This document shows positions 24,545 to 33,960 of a DNA stretch of 64,000 nucleotides, in pieces (position 1 is the first letter of the stretch; each line of letters opens with the position of its first letter). The position numbers and the translations under genes were made by a program. The stretch is from Sphingomonadales bacterium (lineage in GTDB: Bacteria; Pseudomonadota; Alphaproteobacteria; Sphingomonadales; Sphingomonadaceae): the NCBI GenBank assembly GCA_028868535.1, contig JAGWUH010000011.1:1-64000 (forward strand), given 5' to 3'. Below the pieces are notes generated by a model. It was given only the letters and a program-made list of their open reading frames with translations, did not search any database and was not told the origin of the DNA.

Positions 24545-27355
24545 ATGACCGAGCAGCGCGACTACAGAAGCACCGTCTTCCTGCCGAAGACCGATTTCCC
24601 GATGAAGGCCGGGCTGCCGCAGAAGGAGCCGGGCATTCTCGCGCGGTGGCGGGCGGAAGACCTGTACGGCAAGCTGCGCGCGGCGCGGGCGGGGCGGGAC
24701 ACGTTCATCCTCCACGACGGCCCGCCTTACGCCAACGGCGACATGCACATCGGCCACGCGCTGAACCACATCCTCAAGGACATGGTGGTGCGGACGCAAT
24801 CGTTGCTCGGCAAGGATGCGCCCTATGTGCCGGGGTGGGACTGCCACGGCCTGCCGATCGAGTGGAAGGTCGAGGAGCAGTACCGCAAGAAGAAGCTGAA
24901 CAAGGACGACGTCGACCCGGTCGAGTTCCGCGCCGAGTGCCGCGCCTATGCGCAGAACTGGGTCAACGTCCAGCGCGAGCAGCTCAAGCGGCTGGGCATC
25001 AACGGCGACTGGGACAAGCCCTACCTGACGATGGATTTCGCCGCCGAGGCGACGATCGTGTCCGAACTGCTCAAGTTTGCCGAGCACGACATGCTCTATC
25101 GCGGCGCCAAGCCGGTGATGTGGAGCCCGGTGGAGAAGACCGCGCTGGCCGAGGCCGAGGTCGAGTACGAGGACATCGTCTCCACCCAGATCGACGTCGG
25201 CTTCACGATCACCGAGGCGCCGGAGTGCCCCGAGCTGGTCGGCGCCACCGCGGTGATCTGGACGACGACGCCGTGGACGATCCCCGCCAACCAGGCGATC
25301 GCGTTCGGGCGGCCGATCGACTACCTGCTGATCGGGGCGAATGGTGGCAAGTACCTGATCGCCGAGCCGCTGGTCGACGCGTTCTGCAAGCGCATCGGCG
25401 CCGAGAGCCACAGCTTCGACATGTACGTGAAGGGGCCGCTGCTGACCGGGGCGAAGGCGCGGCACCCGATGCACCACCTGGGCGGGTTCTTCGCAAAGGA
25501 GCGGCCGTTCCTGCCCGGCGAGTTCGTCACCACCGAGAGCGGCACCGGCCTCGTCCACATGGCGCCGGACCACGGCGAGGACGACTTCCTGCTGTGCAAG
25601 CACTACAAGATCGACCCGGTGTTTCCGGTCGAGGGTGACGGCAGGTATCGCGCCGACTGGTTGTGGCTGGGCGGCGAAGGCAGCGTCATCAATCCGAAAT
25701 TCAACGCGCCCGACGGGCCGATCTGCACGGCGCTGCGCGAGGCGGGCGGGCTTCTTGCCGCCAGCGCGGACTACAAGCACTCCTACCCGCATTCGTGGCG
25801 ATCGAAGGCCAAGGTCATCTTCCGCTGCACGCCGCAGTGGTTCGTGCCGATGGACAAGCAGATCGACCGAGCCGACCCGGACGCCGATCCGTTCGACCTC
25901 GATTCGCTGCTGAGCCCGCAGACGCTGCGCGAGAAGGCCAAGCAGGCGATCGCCGACACGCGCTTCGTGCCGGAAAAGGGGCGCAACCGCATCGGCAGCA
26001 TGGTCGAGGGACGGCCCGACTGGGTGCTGAGCCGACAGCGCGCCTGGGGCGTGCCGATCACGCTGTTCGTCGAGCGCAAGACCGGGCAGTACCTGAAGGA
26101 CGAGGGCGTCTATGCCCGCATCATCGCCGCTGTGCGCGAGCAGGGGGTGGACGCCTGGTCCGATGCCAACGTCGCGCATTTCCTGGGCGAGGGGCGCGAC
26201 CCGGCCGATTACGAGCGCGTCACCGACATTCTCGACGTCTGGTTCGATTCGGGCTGCACGCACGCGTTCGTGCTCGAATCGGGACGCTGGCCCGAGCTGC
26301 GCTGGCCGGCCGACCTCTACCTCGAGGGCAGCGACCAGCATCGCGGCTGGTTCCAGTCGTCGCTGCTCGAGGCCTGCGCGACGCGCGGGCGGGCGCCGTA
26401 CGACGCGGTGCTGACGCACGGGTTCACGATGGATTCGAAGGGCATGAAGATGTCCAAGAGCCTCGGCAACACCGTCGATCCGATCAAGGTGATGGAGATC
26501 TATGGCGCCGACATCATCCGGCTGTGGGCGCTGTCGGTCGACTATACCGAGGACCACCGCATCGGCGACGAGATCCTGAAGGGCGTCGCCGACCAGTATC
26601 GCAAGCTGCGCAACACCTTCCGCTACCTGCTGGGCGCGCTCGACGGGTTCGGCGAGGGCGAGCGGGTGGCCGACGTGGCGGCGATGCCGGAGCTGGAACG
26701 CTACGTCCTGGCGCTGCTGGCGCGGCTGGACGGCACGCTGCGGCAGGCGACGGCGGACTTTGATTTCAACACTTATGTCCGCGCGCTGACCGATTTCTGC
26801 AACGAGGACTTGTCGGCGTTCTTCTTCGATATCCGCAAGGATTGCCTCTATTGCGACGCGCCCGACGATCCGAAGCGCAAGGCCTATCGCAGCGTGCTCG
26901 ACGTGCTGTTCCACGCGCTGGTTCGCTATGCGGCGCCGGTGCTGGTGTTCACCGCCGAGGAGGTGTGGGGCAGCCGCTATCCCGACGCGGGCAGCGTGCA
27001 CCTGCTGGAGTGGCCCGAACTGCCGGCGGCGGACGACGCCGCGCTGGTCGAGCGTTGGGCCGGACTGCGCGCGCTGCGCGGGCAGGTCCTCGAGGCGATC
27101 GAGCCGCTGCGGCGCGAGAAGGTGCTGGGATCGGGGCTGGAGGCCGAAGTGACGGTGCCGGCCGACGCGCCTGCCGGCGATCTCGAGGAACTGTTCATCA
27201 CCGCGACCGTGCGGCGCGGCGACGCCCTGGCGGTGGCGCGCACCGCCCAGCACAAGTGCGGGCGCTGCTGGCGGCACCTGCCCGAGGTGCACGAGGACGG
27301 CGCGCTCTGTTCACGCTGCGAACAGGTTGTCGAGGGCATGGACGCGACGGCATGA
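24545..27355 (+). CDS. ileS: Isoleucyl-tRNA synthetase
   Basis: IleS charges tRNA-Ile. The 936-residue class I synthetase has GPPYANGDMHIGHALNH (HIGH motif), TTTPWTIPANQAIAF of the editing domain, DVWFDSGCTHAFVL, and KMSKSLGNTVDP at about 634-645. A C-terminal zinc finger (CGRCWRH...CSRCEQ) closes the protein, as in bacterial IleS that retain it. ATG 24545 fits. The stop overlaps the lspA start as ATGA, a conserved ileS-lspA arrangement. Confidence 0.98.
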   Translation: MTEQRDYRSTVFLPKTDFPMKAGLPQKEPGILARWRAEDLYGKLRAARAGRDTFILHDGPPYANGDMHIGHALNHILKDMVVRTQSLLGKDAPYVPGWDCHGLPIEWKVEEQYRKKKLNKDDVDPVEFRAECRAYAQNWVNVQREQLKRLGINGDWDKPYLTMDFAAEATIVSELLKFAEHDMLYRGAKPVMWSPVEKTALAEAEVEYEDIVSTQIDVGFTITEAPECPELVGATAVIWTTTPWTIPANQAIAFGRPIDYLLIGANGGKYLIAEPLVDAFCKRIGAESHSFDMYVKGPLLTGAKARHPMHHLGGFFAKERPFLPGEFVTTESGTGLVHMAPDHGEDDFLLCKHYKIDPVFPVEGDGRYRADWLWLGGEGSVINPKFNAPDGPICTALREAGGLLAASADYKHSYPHSWRSKAKVIFRCTPQWFVPMDKQIDRADPDADPFDLDSLLSPQTLREKAKQAIADTRFVPEKGRNRIGSMVEGRPDWVLSRQRAWGVPITLFVERKTGQYLKDEGVYARIIAAVREQGVDAWSDANVAHFLGEGRDPADYERVTDILDVWFDSGCTHAFVLESGRWPELRWPADLYLEGSDQHRGWFQSSLLEACATRGRAPYDAVLTHGFTMDSKGMKMSKSLGNTVDPIKVMEIYGADIIRLWALSVDYTEDHRIGDEILKGVADQYRKLRNTFRYLLGALDGFGEGERVADVAAMPELERYVLALLARLDGTLRQATADFDFNTYVRALTDFCNEDLSAFFFDIRKDCLYCDAPDDPKRKAYRSVLDVLFHALVRYAAPVLVFTAEEVWGSRYPDAGSVHLLEWPELPAADDAALVERWAGLRALRGQVLEAIEPLRREKVLGSGLEAEVTVPADAPAGDLEELFITATVRRGDALAVARTAQHKCGRCWRHLPEVHEDGALCSRCEQVVEGMDATA

Positions 27356-27882
27356 CCCCGCGTCCGATCCCTGTGGCCCGCGTTCGCGCCATCGGCCTTG
27401 CCGTGGCGGCCTCGACGTTCGCGCTCGACCAGATCGTCAAGTGGGCGATGCTGGGGCCGCTGCGCCTGCGCGAGGTGGGGCAGATCGTGCTGCTGCCGGT
27501 GTTCAACTTCACCTTCACGATGAACACCGGGGTCAGTCTCGGCCTGCTGACCGCCGGTTCGGACGCGCAGCGCTGGGCGCTGGTGGCGATGACCGGGGCT
27601 ATCGCCGCAGTGGTGCTGGTGTGGCTGCTGCGCGAGCGGCGGCCGGGGGACGTCGCGGCGCTGGGACTCGTGCTGGGCGGCGCGCTCGGCAATATCCTCG
27701 ATCGCGTCTGGCACGGCTATGTCGTCGATTATGCCGATCTGCACTTCGGCACGTTCCGCCCGTTCCTCGTCTTCAACCTGGCCGATGCGGCGATCAGCAT
27801 CGGCGTCCTGATTATCCTTGCCCGCTCGTTCCTTTCGCGCGAAAAGCGCGACGACGCGGGTGAGCCCGCCCCGGAGAGTTGA
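27352..27882 (+). CDS. lspA: Lipoprotein signal peptidase (signal peptidase II)
   Basis: LspA removes signal peptides from diacylglyceryl-modified prolipoproteins in the inner membrane. The 176-residue protein has four membrane segments, FALDQIVKW near the N-terminus, FNFTFTMNTGVSLGLL, and the two catalytic aspartates in NILDRVWHGYVVDY and FNLADAAISIG. The start is the ATG overlapping the ileS stop. The next gene, 6 nt downstream, encodes a likely lipoprotein substrate of this enzyme. Confidence 0.97.
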   Translation: MTPRPIPVARVRAIGLAVAASTFALDQIVKWAMLGPLRLREVGQIVLLPVFNFTFTMNTGVSLGLLTAGSDAQRWALVAMTGAIAAVVLVWLLRERRPGDVAALGLVLGGALGNILDRVWHGYVVDYADLHFGTFRPFLVFNLADAAISIGVLIILARSFLSREKRDDAGEPAPES

Positions 27883-27888
27883 TACCCC

Positions 27889-28299
27889 ATGCGCAAAGTC
27901 ACCGCCATCGCGCTCGCGAGCGTCACCACCCTGCTGCTGGCCGGCTGCGGCCACGGCGGCCTGCTCAGCCGCACGCGGCCCGACGAGTTTGCGGTGCAGC
28001 GCCAGGCGCCGCTGCTGGTGCCGCCCGATTTCGCGCTGACCCCCCCGCAGCCGGGGACGCCGCGACCGAGCGCCGCGGGTTCGCAGCAGGAAACGCTGGA
28101 CGCGCTGTTCGGCGGGCCGGCGCCGCGCAGCGAGGTCGAGCGCCGCACCATCAGCCGCGCCGGATCGCCCGAGCCGGGCATCCGCTCGACCGTCGGCGAC
28201 CCGCAGACCCACGCCGTGGCCAAGGGTTCGGTGACGCGCGACATCCTGGCGGCGCCCGAGGGCGACGGCCGCGAGGCGCAGGCGAGCGTCGCCGGCTGA
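27889..28299 (+). CDS. DUF3035 family lipoprotein
   Basis: A 136-residue predicted lipoprotein: the signal ends in the lipobox LLLAGC (Cys20), so the mature protein is lipidated. The remainder is proline-rich (LVPPDFALTPPQPGTPRP), typical of the DUF3035 proteins found next to ileS-lspA in Alphaproteobacteria. Function is unknown. ATG 27889 is 6 nt after lspA with GGAGAG upstream; it is the last gene of the ileS operon. Confidence 0.85.
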   Translation: MRKVTAIALASVTTLLLAGCGHGGLLSRTRPDEFAVQRQAPLLVPPDFALTPPQPGTPRPSAAGSQQETLDALFGGPAPRSEVERRTISRAGSPEPGIRSTVGDPQTHAVAKGSVTRDILAAPEGDGREAQASVAG

Positions 28300-28330
28300 A
28301 CGTCGTTGGCGCCGGGTTAGCGCACGGTCA

Positions 28331-28357
28331 GCGGCACGGCGGCACGGCGGCACGGCG
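28331..28357. repeat. Short tandem GGCACGGC-type repeat
   Basis: Three near-exact copies of an 8-mer (GGCACGGC) lie in tandem between the convergent DUF3035 and cation transporter genes, followed by a run with GATTGCCGGA/ACCGGACTGCA repeated twice. No coding sense; it may simply reflect slippage. Confidence 0.5.
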
Positions 28358-28434
28358 ATTGCCGGACCGGATTGCCGGAACCGGACTGCATGTACCGGAC
28401 TGCAGGTACCGATCCGGCCTTTTCACGCGACGCT

Positions 28435-29370
28435 CTATTCGGCGGCGAGCACGTCCTCGGCCGCGAAGCCTTTCTCGTCGACCAGGCCTTCGGGATCGGG
28501 GTGGATGAGGATCTCGATGCCGGGGAACTCCGCGAGCAGCTTGGCCTCGATCTCGTCCATCACGCGGTGCGCGGCGGCGACCGACATCGCGCCGTCGACC
28601 CAGACGTGGAACTGGACGAAATCGCGGTTGCCCGAAGTGCGGGTGCGCAGGTCGTGGACGCCGCGCAGCTCCGGATGGCGGCCGAGCACCTCGATGAAGC
28701 GGGCCTTCTTGTCCTCCGGCCACTCCCGATCCATGAGCTGGAAGATCGCCTCCTGCGAGGCGCGCCAGGCGCCCCAGCCGAGCCAGGCGGCAATGCCCAG
28801 GCCGAACAGCGGGTCCGCGCCGCGCACGCCGAGGTAGTGATCGAGCGCCAGCGCGGCGATCACCGCGAGGTTGACCGCGAGATCGGCCTGGTAGTGCATG
28901 TGATCGGTGGCGATGGCGACGCTGGCGGTGCGGCTGAGGACGTGGCGCTGCCACGCCAGCAGCGCCAGCGTCCCGGCGATGGCGATGAACGAGACGACGA
29001 TGCCGCCTTCCGCCGAGCCGACGCGCTGGCCGGACAGCAGTTGCTGGCCCGAATGGACGGCCAGCGTCAACGCCGAGATCGCGATCAGCACGACCTGGAA
29101 CACCGCCGAGAGCGCCTCCGCCTTGCCATGGCCGAAGCGGTGATGGCGATCATCGGGCAGGCCGGCGACCCAGACCCCGGCGAGCGTGGCGACGCTGGAG
29201 ACGAGATCGAGCACGGTATCGGCAAGACTGCCGAGCATCGCGGTGGAGCCGGTGGTCCACGCCGCCCAGCCCTTGAGCAGGACCAGCAGCGTGGCCATCG
29301 AGATGCTGGCATAGGCTGCGCTGCGGTTGAGCGCGGCGGCCTGCGGCATGGCGGGTGCGGCGGTGCTCAT
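28435..29370 (-). CDS. Cation diffusion facilitator family transporter
   Basis: CDF proteins export Zn2+, Fe2+, Co2+ or Mn2+ in exchange for protons. The 311-residue sequence has six hydrophobic segments, the metal-site motif SLADTVLDL in the second helix, HHRFGHGKAEAL in the loop, DHMHYQADLAVN in helix five (HxxxD), and a cytosolic ferredoxin-like domain (about 215-300, VHDLRTRTSGNRDFVQFHVWVDG). The start overlaps the pdxH stop as ATGA, so it is translated with pdxH. Metal specificity cannot be assigned. Confidence 0.93.
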   Translation of the reverse strand: MSTAAPAMPQAAALNRSAAYASISMATLLVLLKGWAAWTTGSTAMLGSLADTVLDLVSSVATLAGVWVAGLPDDRHHRFGHGKAEALSAVFQVVLIAISALTLAVHSGQQLLSGQRVGSAEGGIVVSFIAIAGTLALLAWQRHVLSRTASVAIATDHMHYQADLAVNLAVIAALALDHYLGVRGADPLFGLGIAAWLGWGAWRASQEAIFQLMDREWPEDKKARFIEVLGRHPELRGVHDLRTRTSGNRDFVQFHVWVDGAMSVAAAHRVMDEIEAKLLAEFPGIEILIHPDPEGLVDEKGFAAEDVLAAE

Positions 29371-30008
29371 GGATAGAGCAGCGTGCTGGTCCAGCCGCCG
29401 TCGGCCGCGCGGGTGAAGCGGCGGCGTTCGTGCAGGCGGTGCGGGCGATCGATCCAGAACTCGATCGCGGAAGGGGTCAGCAGGTAGCCGCCCCAGTGCG
29501 GCGGGCGGGGCACGTCGCGCCCGTCGAAGGTTTCGCGCGCGGCCTCGTAGCGGGCGACGAAGGTGGCGCGGCTGTCGAGCGGGGCGGACTGGTCGCTGGC
29601 CTGTGCGCCGAGCTGCGAATCGCGGGCGCGGCTGGCGAAGTAGGCATCGGCGGTGGCGGCATCGACCGGGCTGAGCGGGCCTTCGATGCGGACCTGGCGG
29701 CGCAGCGACTTCCAGTGGAACAGCAGCGCGGCATGGGGGTTGGCGGCGAGTTCGCCACCCTTGCGGCTGTGGCCGTTGGTGTAGAAGATGAAACCGCCCT
29801 TCCCCAGCAGGTCCGGTCCGTTGCCCTTGAGCAGCACCATGCGCACCGAGGGCAGGCCATCCGGCGTGGCCGTGGCCAGCGCCATCGCGTTCGAATCGTT
29901 GGGCTCCGCCGCGCGCGCCTCGCGCATCCAGTCGTCGAACATTGCGTAGGGATCGCCGTGGGGGATAACCTCGCCGGCGAGACCGGGGGCGGCACTGTCT
30001 TCGTTCAC
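29367..30008 (-). CDS. pdxH: Pyridoxamine 5'-phosphate oxidase
   Basis: PdxH is an FMN enzyme oxidising PNP/PMP to pyridoxal 5'-phosphate. The 213-residue sequence shows PSVRMVLLKG, GFIFYTNGHSRKGGELAANPHAALLFHW (FMN/substrate site), LRRQVRIEGPL and the C-terminal RPHRLHERRRF...WTSTLLYP, all as expected. The start is GTG 30008. The CDF transporter follows with a 4-nt overlap. Confidence 0.96.
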   Translation of the reverse strand: MNEDSAAPGLAGEVIPHGDPYAMFDDWMREARAAEPNDSNAMALATATPDGLPSVRMVLLKGNGPDLLGKGGFIFYTNGHSRKGGELAANPHAALLFHWKSLRRQVRIEGPLSPVDAATADAYFASRARDSQLGAQASDQSAPLDSRATFVARYEAARETFDGRDVPRPPHWGGYLLTPSAIEFWIDRPHRLHERRRFTRAADGGWTSTLLYP

Positions 30009-30142
30009 GGCGGGACCTGCGTTGTGGAGCGATTCGGATCGTGCGGGCGGCGACCGATCACCGCCGCGCAGACATAGCCCGTTGCACGGAAAGTGGAAAG
30101 CGCGCCTTGTCTCAGGTCAATCGGCAACCTAGCTAGGGGCCC

Positions 30143-31072
30143 ATGGCAACGGACCCTTACGCGACCCTGGGCATTTCGCGCGACGCCAGCGAGAAGGACG
30201 TCAAATCGGCCTATCGCCGGCTGGCGAAGGAACTGCATCCCGACCGCAACCAGGACAACCCGAAGGCGGCCGAGCGGTTTTCCGAAGTGACGCGCGCCTA
30301 TGACCTGCTGTCCGACAAGGACAAGCGCGCCCGTTTCGACCGCGGCGAGATCGACATCGACGGCAATCCGACGATGAACTTCGGCGGTGGCGGGTTCGGC
30401 GGCGGCGGTCAGCGCGGGTTCCGGCAGGAGGACTTCGCGAATTTCGGCGGCGGCGAGGGCATCGACCTCGGCGACATCCTGGGCGGCATGTTCGGCGGTG
30501 GCCGGGGGGGCGGCTTCGGCGGCGGTTTCGGGGGCGGGCAGCGCGCCGCGCCGCGCGGGCGCAACACCCAGTACCGGCTGAAAGTGGGATTTGCCGACGC
30601 GGCGACGCGCGCGCCGCAGCGGATCACGCTGGGCGACGGCAAGACCATCGACCTCAAGCTGCCAGCGGGAGTCGAGGACGGCACGCAGATGCGGCTGGCG
30701 GGCAAGGGCGAGCCGGGGCCGGGCGGCGCCGGCGACGCGCTGGTGACGATCGCCATCGAGCCGCACCCGTTCTTCACGCGCGACGGCGACAACGTGCGGC
30801 TGGACCTGCCGGTCACGCTCGACGAGGCGGTGGGCGGCGCCAAGGTCAAGGTGCCGACGGTGGAAGGGCCGGTGATGCTGACGGTGGCGCCGGGGACGAG
30901 TTCCGGGCGCACGCTGCGGCTGAAGGGGCGCGGCTTCTCGCGCAAGGACGGCACCCGCGGCGACCAGTTGGTGACGCTGCAGATCACCCTGCCCGAGAGC
31001 GACGCCGACCTGGCCGCGCGGCTCGAGGGCTGGCGCGATTCGCGCAATCCGCGCGCGAAGCTCGGCGTCTGA
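30143..31072 (+). CDS. DnaJ-class (CbpA-like) co-chaperone
   Basis: The 309-residue protein has a J domain with the HPD triad (His32-Pro33-Asp34), a Gly/Phe-rich segment (about 75-140, FGGGGFGGGGQRGF and similar) and the C-terminal substrate-binding domains (KTIDLKLPAGVEDGTQMRLAGKGEPGPGG). The zinc-finger domain of true DnaJ is absent, so it is of the type B/CbpA kind. It would stimulate DnaK. ATG 30143 follows AGGGGCCC. YihY and fabI follow on the same strand. Confidence 0.93.
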   Translation: MATDPYATLGISRDASEKDVKSAYRRLAKELHPDRNQDNPKAAERFSEVTRAYDLLSDKDKRARFDRGEIDIDGNPTMNFGGGGFGGGGQRGFRQEDFANFGGGEGIDLGDILGGMFGGGRGGGFGGGFGGGQRAAPRGRNTQYRLKVGFADAATRAPQRITLGDGKTIDLKLPAGVEDGTQMRLAGKGEPGPGGAGDALVTIAIEPHPFFTRDGDNVRLDLPVTLDEAVGGAKVKVPTVEGPVMLTVAPGTSSGRTLRLKGRGFSRKDGTRGDQLVTLQITLPESDADLAARLEGWRDSRNPRAKLGV

Positions 31073-31108
31073 GCGGCGTGGCGGCGCGACCTTCCTTCGG
31101 CCGGACCG

Positions 31109-32149
31109 ATGCCCGGCGGCGGCGCTGATACCTCTCCCAAGGTCGCGCGGACGCCCGAGGGCCGGCGCCGGGTGGCGCGGCGCTGGCAACAGCACCTCGA
31201 CCGCCACGAGGGCGACGAGGGCGAGCGGCCATGGCAGCGGGTCGGGCCGGGCAGCCACGTCTGGGTGGTGGCGCAGCGGGTGATCGTCGGCGTCTGGCAG
31301 GACGGCTTCATCCATGCCGGCAACCTCGCCTACATGGGCATCCTCGCGCTGTTTCCGTTCTTCATCACCGTCGCCGCGATCTTCTCCGCGCTCGGCGCGG
31401 GGGCGCAGGGGGCGAGTTCCGCCCATGCCTTCCTGACGGCGCTGCCGCCGATGGTGGCGCGGACGCTGGAGCCGGTGGCCGTCGGGGTGATGGAGGCGCG
31501 GCACGGCTGGCTGCTGTGGGTGGGCGGCGTGGTCGGGCTGTGGACGGTGACGAGCCTGGTCGAGACGATCCGCGACATCCTGCACCGCGCCTATGGCGTC
31601 GCCCCCGGCACCGCGTTCCTGCGCAACCGGGCGCTGTCCGGGCTGATGACGCTGGCCGCGGTGGTCCTGCTGCTGGTCTCGCTCTATGCGCAGGTGGCGC
31701 TGGCCTCGATCGAGCAGATCGTGGCGCTGCGCTTTCCGCACCTGCACCCGCTGGGAGGGCCGATGAGCTTCACCCACCTGGTCCCGGCGCTGGTGCTGTT
31801 CGGATCGATCTACCTGCTGTTCGTGGTGCTGACGCCGGCCGCCTACCGGCGCGGCGGCTGCCCGATGTGGCCGGGCGCGGTGCTGGTGACGCTGTGGTGG
31901 GGCGTCGTCAGCCTGGCGTTGCCGGTGCTGCTGCACGTCGTGTTCAAGTACGACCTGACGTACGGGAGCCTCGCCGGGGTGATGATCGCGCTTTTCTTTT
32001 TCTGGCTCGTCGGGCTAGGGATGGTGACAGGCGCCGAGCTCAATGCCGCGCTGGCCCAGTCGCCGGAGGAACGCGACATGCTGGGCCAGGCGGACAATCG
32101 CGAGAGGGCCGGGCGTGCAGGGCAGGAACAACGGGATCTGAACGAATGA
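31109..32149 (+). CDS. YihY/virulence factor BrkB family membrane protein
   Basis: A 346-residue inner-membrane protein with a polar N-terminal extension of about 50 residues, then about six hydrophobic segments. Family landmarks are HAGNLAYMGILALFPFFI and, near the C-terminus, YDLTYGSLAGVMIALFFFWLVGLGMVTGAELNA. The family was once misnamed ribonuclease BN; its role is unknown. The stop overlaps the fabI start as ATGA, so fabI translation is probably coupled. Confidence 0.92.
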   Translation: MPGGGADTSPKVARTPEGRRRVARRWQQHLDRHEGDEGERPWQRVGPGSHVWVVAQRVIVGVWQDGFIHAGNLAYMGILALFPFFITVAAIFSALGAGAQGASSAHAFLTALPPMVARTLEPVAVGVMEARHGWLLWVGGVVGLWTVTSLVETIRDILHRAYGVAPGTAFLRNRALSGLMTLAAVVLLLVSLYAQVALASIEQIVALRFPHLHPLGGPMSFTHLVPALVLFGSIYLLFVVLTPAAYRRGGCPMWPGAVLVTLWWGVVSLALPVLLHVVFKYDLTYGSLAGVMIALFFFWLVGLGMVTGAELNAALAQSPEERDMLGQADNRERAGRAGQEQRDLNE

Positions 32150-32949
32150 CGGGATTGATGCAGGGCAAACGCGGCTTGATCATGGGCCTCGCCAACGACA
32201 AGTCCCTGGCCTGGGGCATCGCCAAAAGGCTGCACGAACAGGGTGCGGAACTGGCCTTCAGCTATCCGAACGCGGCGATCGAGAAGCGGGTGCGGCCGCT
32301 GGCCGAGCAGCTCGGCGCCGATTTCGTGTTCCCGTGCGATGTCGGCGACATGGCGGCGCTGGACGAGGCGTTCGCGACGCTTGCCAGCCGCTGGCCGACG
32401 ATCGACTTCATCGTCCACGCCATCGGCGCCTCGGACAAGAACGAGTTGCGCGGTCGCTATTGCGACACCAGCCTCGACAACTTCCTGAACACGATGAACA
32501 TCTCGGTGTTCAGCCTGACCGCGGTCGCGCAGCGGGCGATTCCGCTGATGCCGAACGGCGGCTCGATCCTGACGCTGACCTATTACGGCGCCGAGAAGGT
32601 GGTGCCGCACTACAACGTCATGGGCGTGGCGAAATCGGCGCTGGAGACCAGCGTCAAGTACCTCGCCGCCGACCTGGGCCGCGACGCCATCCGCGTCAAC
32701 GCGATCTCGGCCGGGCCGATCCGCACGCTGGCAGCCAGCGGCATCGGCGATTTCAACCTGATCCTCAAGTGGAACGAGCTGAACGCGCCGCTGGGCCGCA
32801 ACGTGACGATCGAGGATGTCGGCGGGGCCGGGCTGTACATGCTGTCGGACCTGAGCGCCGGGGTGACGGGCGAGATCCACCATGTCGATGCCGGGTATAA
32901 CGTGATCGGCATGAAACGCGAAGACGCCCCCGACATATCGCTTGTCTGA
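32146..32949 (+). CDS. fabI: Enoyl-[acyl-carrier-protein] reductase (NADH)
   Basis: FabI completes each cycle of fatty acid synthesis by reducing enoyl-ACP. The 267-residue protein has KRGLIMGLANDKSLAWGIAK, AFSYPN, VHAIGASDKNEL, the catalytic Tyr/Lys set LTYYGAEKVVPHYNVMGVAKSAL (Y-x6-K) and SAGPIRTLAASGI. Residues around the triclosan site look canonical. ATG 32146 overlaps the YihY stop. A long inverted repeat follows 4 nt after the stop. Confidence 0.97.
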   Translation: MTGLMQGKRGLIMGLANDKSLAWGIAKRLHEQGAELAFSYPNAAIEKRVRPLAEQLGADFVFPCDVGDMAALDEAFATLASRWPTIDFIVHAIGASDKNELRGRYCDTSLDNFLNTMNISVFSLTAVAQRAIPLMPNGGSILTLTYYGAEKVVPHYNVMGVAKSALETSVKYLAADLGRDAIRVNAISAGPIRTLAASGIGDFNLILKWNELNAPLGRNVTIEDVGGAGLYMLSDLSAGVTGEIHHVDAGYNVIGMKREDAPDISLV

Positions 32950-32952
32950 GGG

Positions 32953-33074
32953 GATTTGGCTGAGGCCGGGCTGCAAACGGCCGCTTTTCGTGCTTCCGGT
33001 GCTCACGGCCATTAAAGGCCGCTGCGCTCCGGGTCCCGAAAATCAGCCATTTTCGCTCCGGCCTGAGCCAAATC
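32953..33074. repeat. Long inverted repeat between convergent fabI and response regulator
   Basis: GATTTGGCTGAGGCCGG (32953-32969) and CCGGCCTGAGCCAAATC (33058-33074) are 17-bp arms with one mismatch. A second perfect hairpin, CGGCC-ATTAAA-GGCCG (33006-33021), lies inside. It is unrelated in sequence to the two-hairpin repeats. A bidirectional terminator or a small mobile palindromic element are both possible. Confidence 0.75.
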
Positions 33075-33113
33075 GATCAAACCGCACGAAATGGAATGGG
33101 CGGGATTGCGCGC

Positions 33114-33911
33114 TCAGTGGACGAAGCGCGCCACGACGTCGCGGTAGGAGCGTGAGACCTTCACGTCGGCGCCGGATTCGAGGACCAGGAAGCATTCGCC
33201 GTTGGTGTGCGGCTTGACCTGGCGGACGAGGTTCAGGTTGACGATCCACGAGCGGTGGACGCGCTGGAACACGCGCGGGTCGAGGCGGCGTTCGAGGTCC
33301 TTCATCGTCTCGCGCAGGATCAGCGAATTGTCCGCGGTGTAGATGCACATGTAGTCGCCGGCGGCCTCGATCCGCTCGATCGTGTCGACGTCGACGCGGA
33401 AGATCTGGCCGCGGTCCTTGATGTTGATGAGCTTCTCGAAGCGGGCGGCGCCGTGCTCGTCGTCCTCGGGCATCGCCTCCATCGCATCGGGGGCGACTTC
33501 GGCGAGCACGCTCTTGAGCTTTTCCGCTTCCTCCGCGAGGCGCTTCTCGCCGAGGCGGGTGCGGACGCGATCGAGCGTGTCGGCCAGCTTGTCCTCGTCG
33601 ACCGGCTTCATCAGGTAATTGACGGCGTTCGCCTCGAACGCGCGAACCGCGTGCTCCTGGTAGGCGGTGACGAAGACGAACAGCGGGGGCTCGATCTCCA
33701 TCACCCCCTTGACCACCGAGAAACCGTCGAAGCCCGGCATCTGGATATCGAGGAACACGAGATCGGGCTTCTCGGTCTTGATCTTGCGGATCGCCTCGCG
33801 CCCGTTCGAGCAGGTGTCGATGATCTCGACATCGGGGAATTTCTCGAGGCGGAGCTGCAGGCCCTGGATGGCGAGCTTCTCATCGTCGACGAGAATGGTG
33901 CGAATGGTCAT
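33114..33911 (-). CDS. LytTR-type response regulator
   Basis: Two-domain regulator of 265 residues: a receiver domain (about 3-125) with the phosphoacceptor Asp55 (LVFLDIQMPGFDG), acidic pocket Asp9/Asp10, conserved Thr (FVTAYQEHAVRAFEANAVNYLMKPVD) and Lys; then a linker and a LytTR DNA-binding domain (about 165-265, EAAGDYMCIYTAD...VHRSWIVNLNLVRQV...LVLESGADVKVSRSY). The partner kinase lies 49 nt upstream. Targets are unknown. Confidence 0.95.
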   Translation of the reverse strand: MTIRTILVDDEKLAIQGLQLRLEKFPDVEIIDTCSNGREAIRKIKTEKPDLVFLDIQMPGFDGFSVVKGVMEIEPPLFVFVTAYQEHAVRAFEANAVNYLMKPVDEDKLADTLDRVRTRLGEKRLAEEAEKLKSVLAEVAPDAMEAMPEDDEHGAARFEKLINIKDRGQIFRVDVDTIERIEAAGDYMCIYTADNSLILRETMKDLERRLDPRVFQRVHRSWIVNLNLVRQVKPHTNGECFLVLESGADVKVSRSYRDVVARFVH

Positions 33912-33960
33912 GCGTCGGTACGTCCTGTTTCAGCCGGAAACGCGCGAACCCGGGAAAGGT

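Noticed and set aside
28300..28434. CRISPR-like short repeats
   Set aside because: Repeats are 8-12 nt and directly adjacent without regular spacers; simple tandem repetition.
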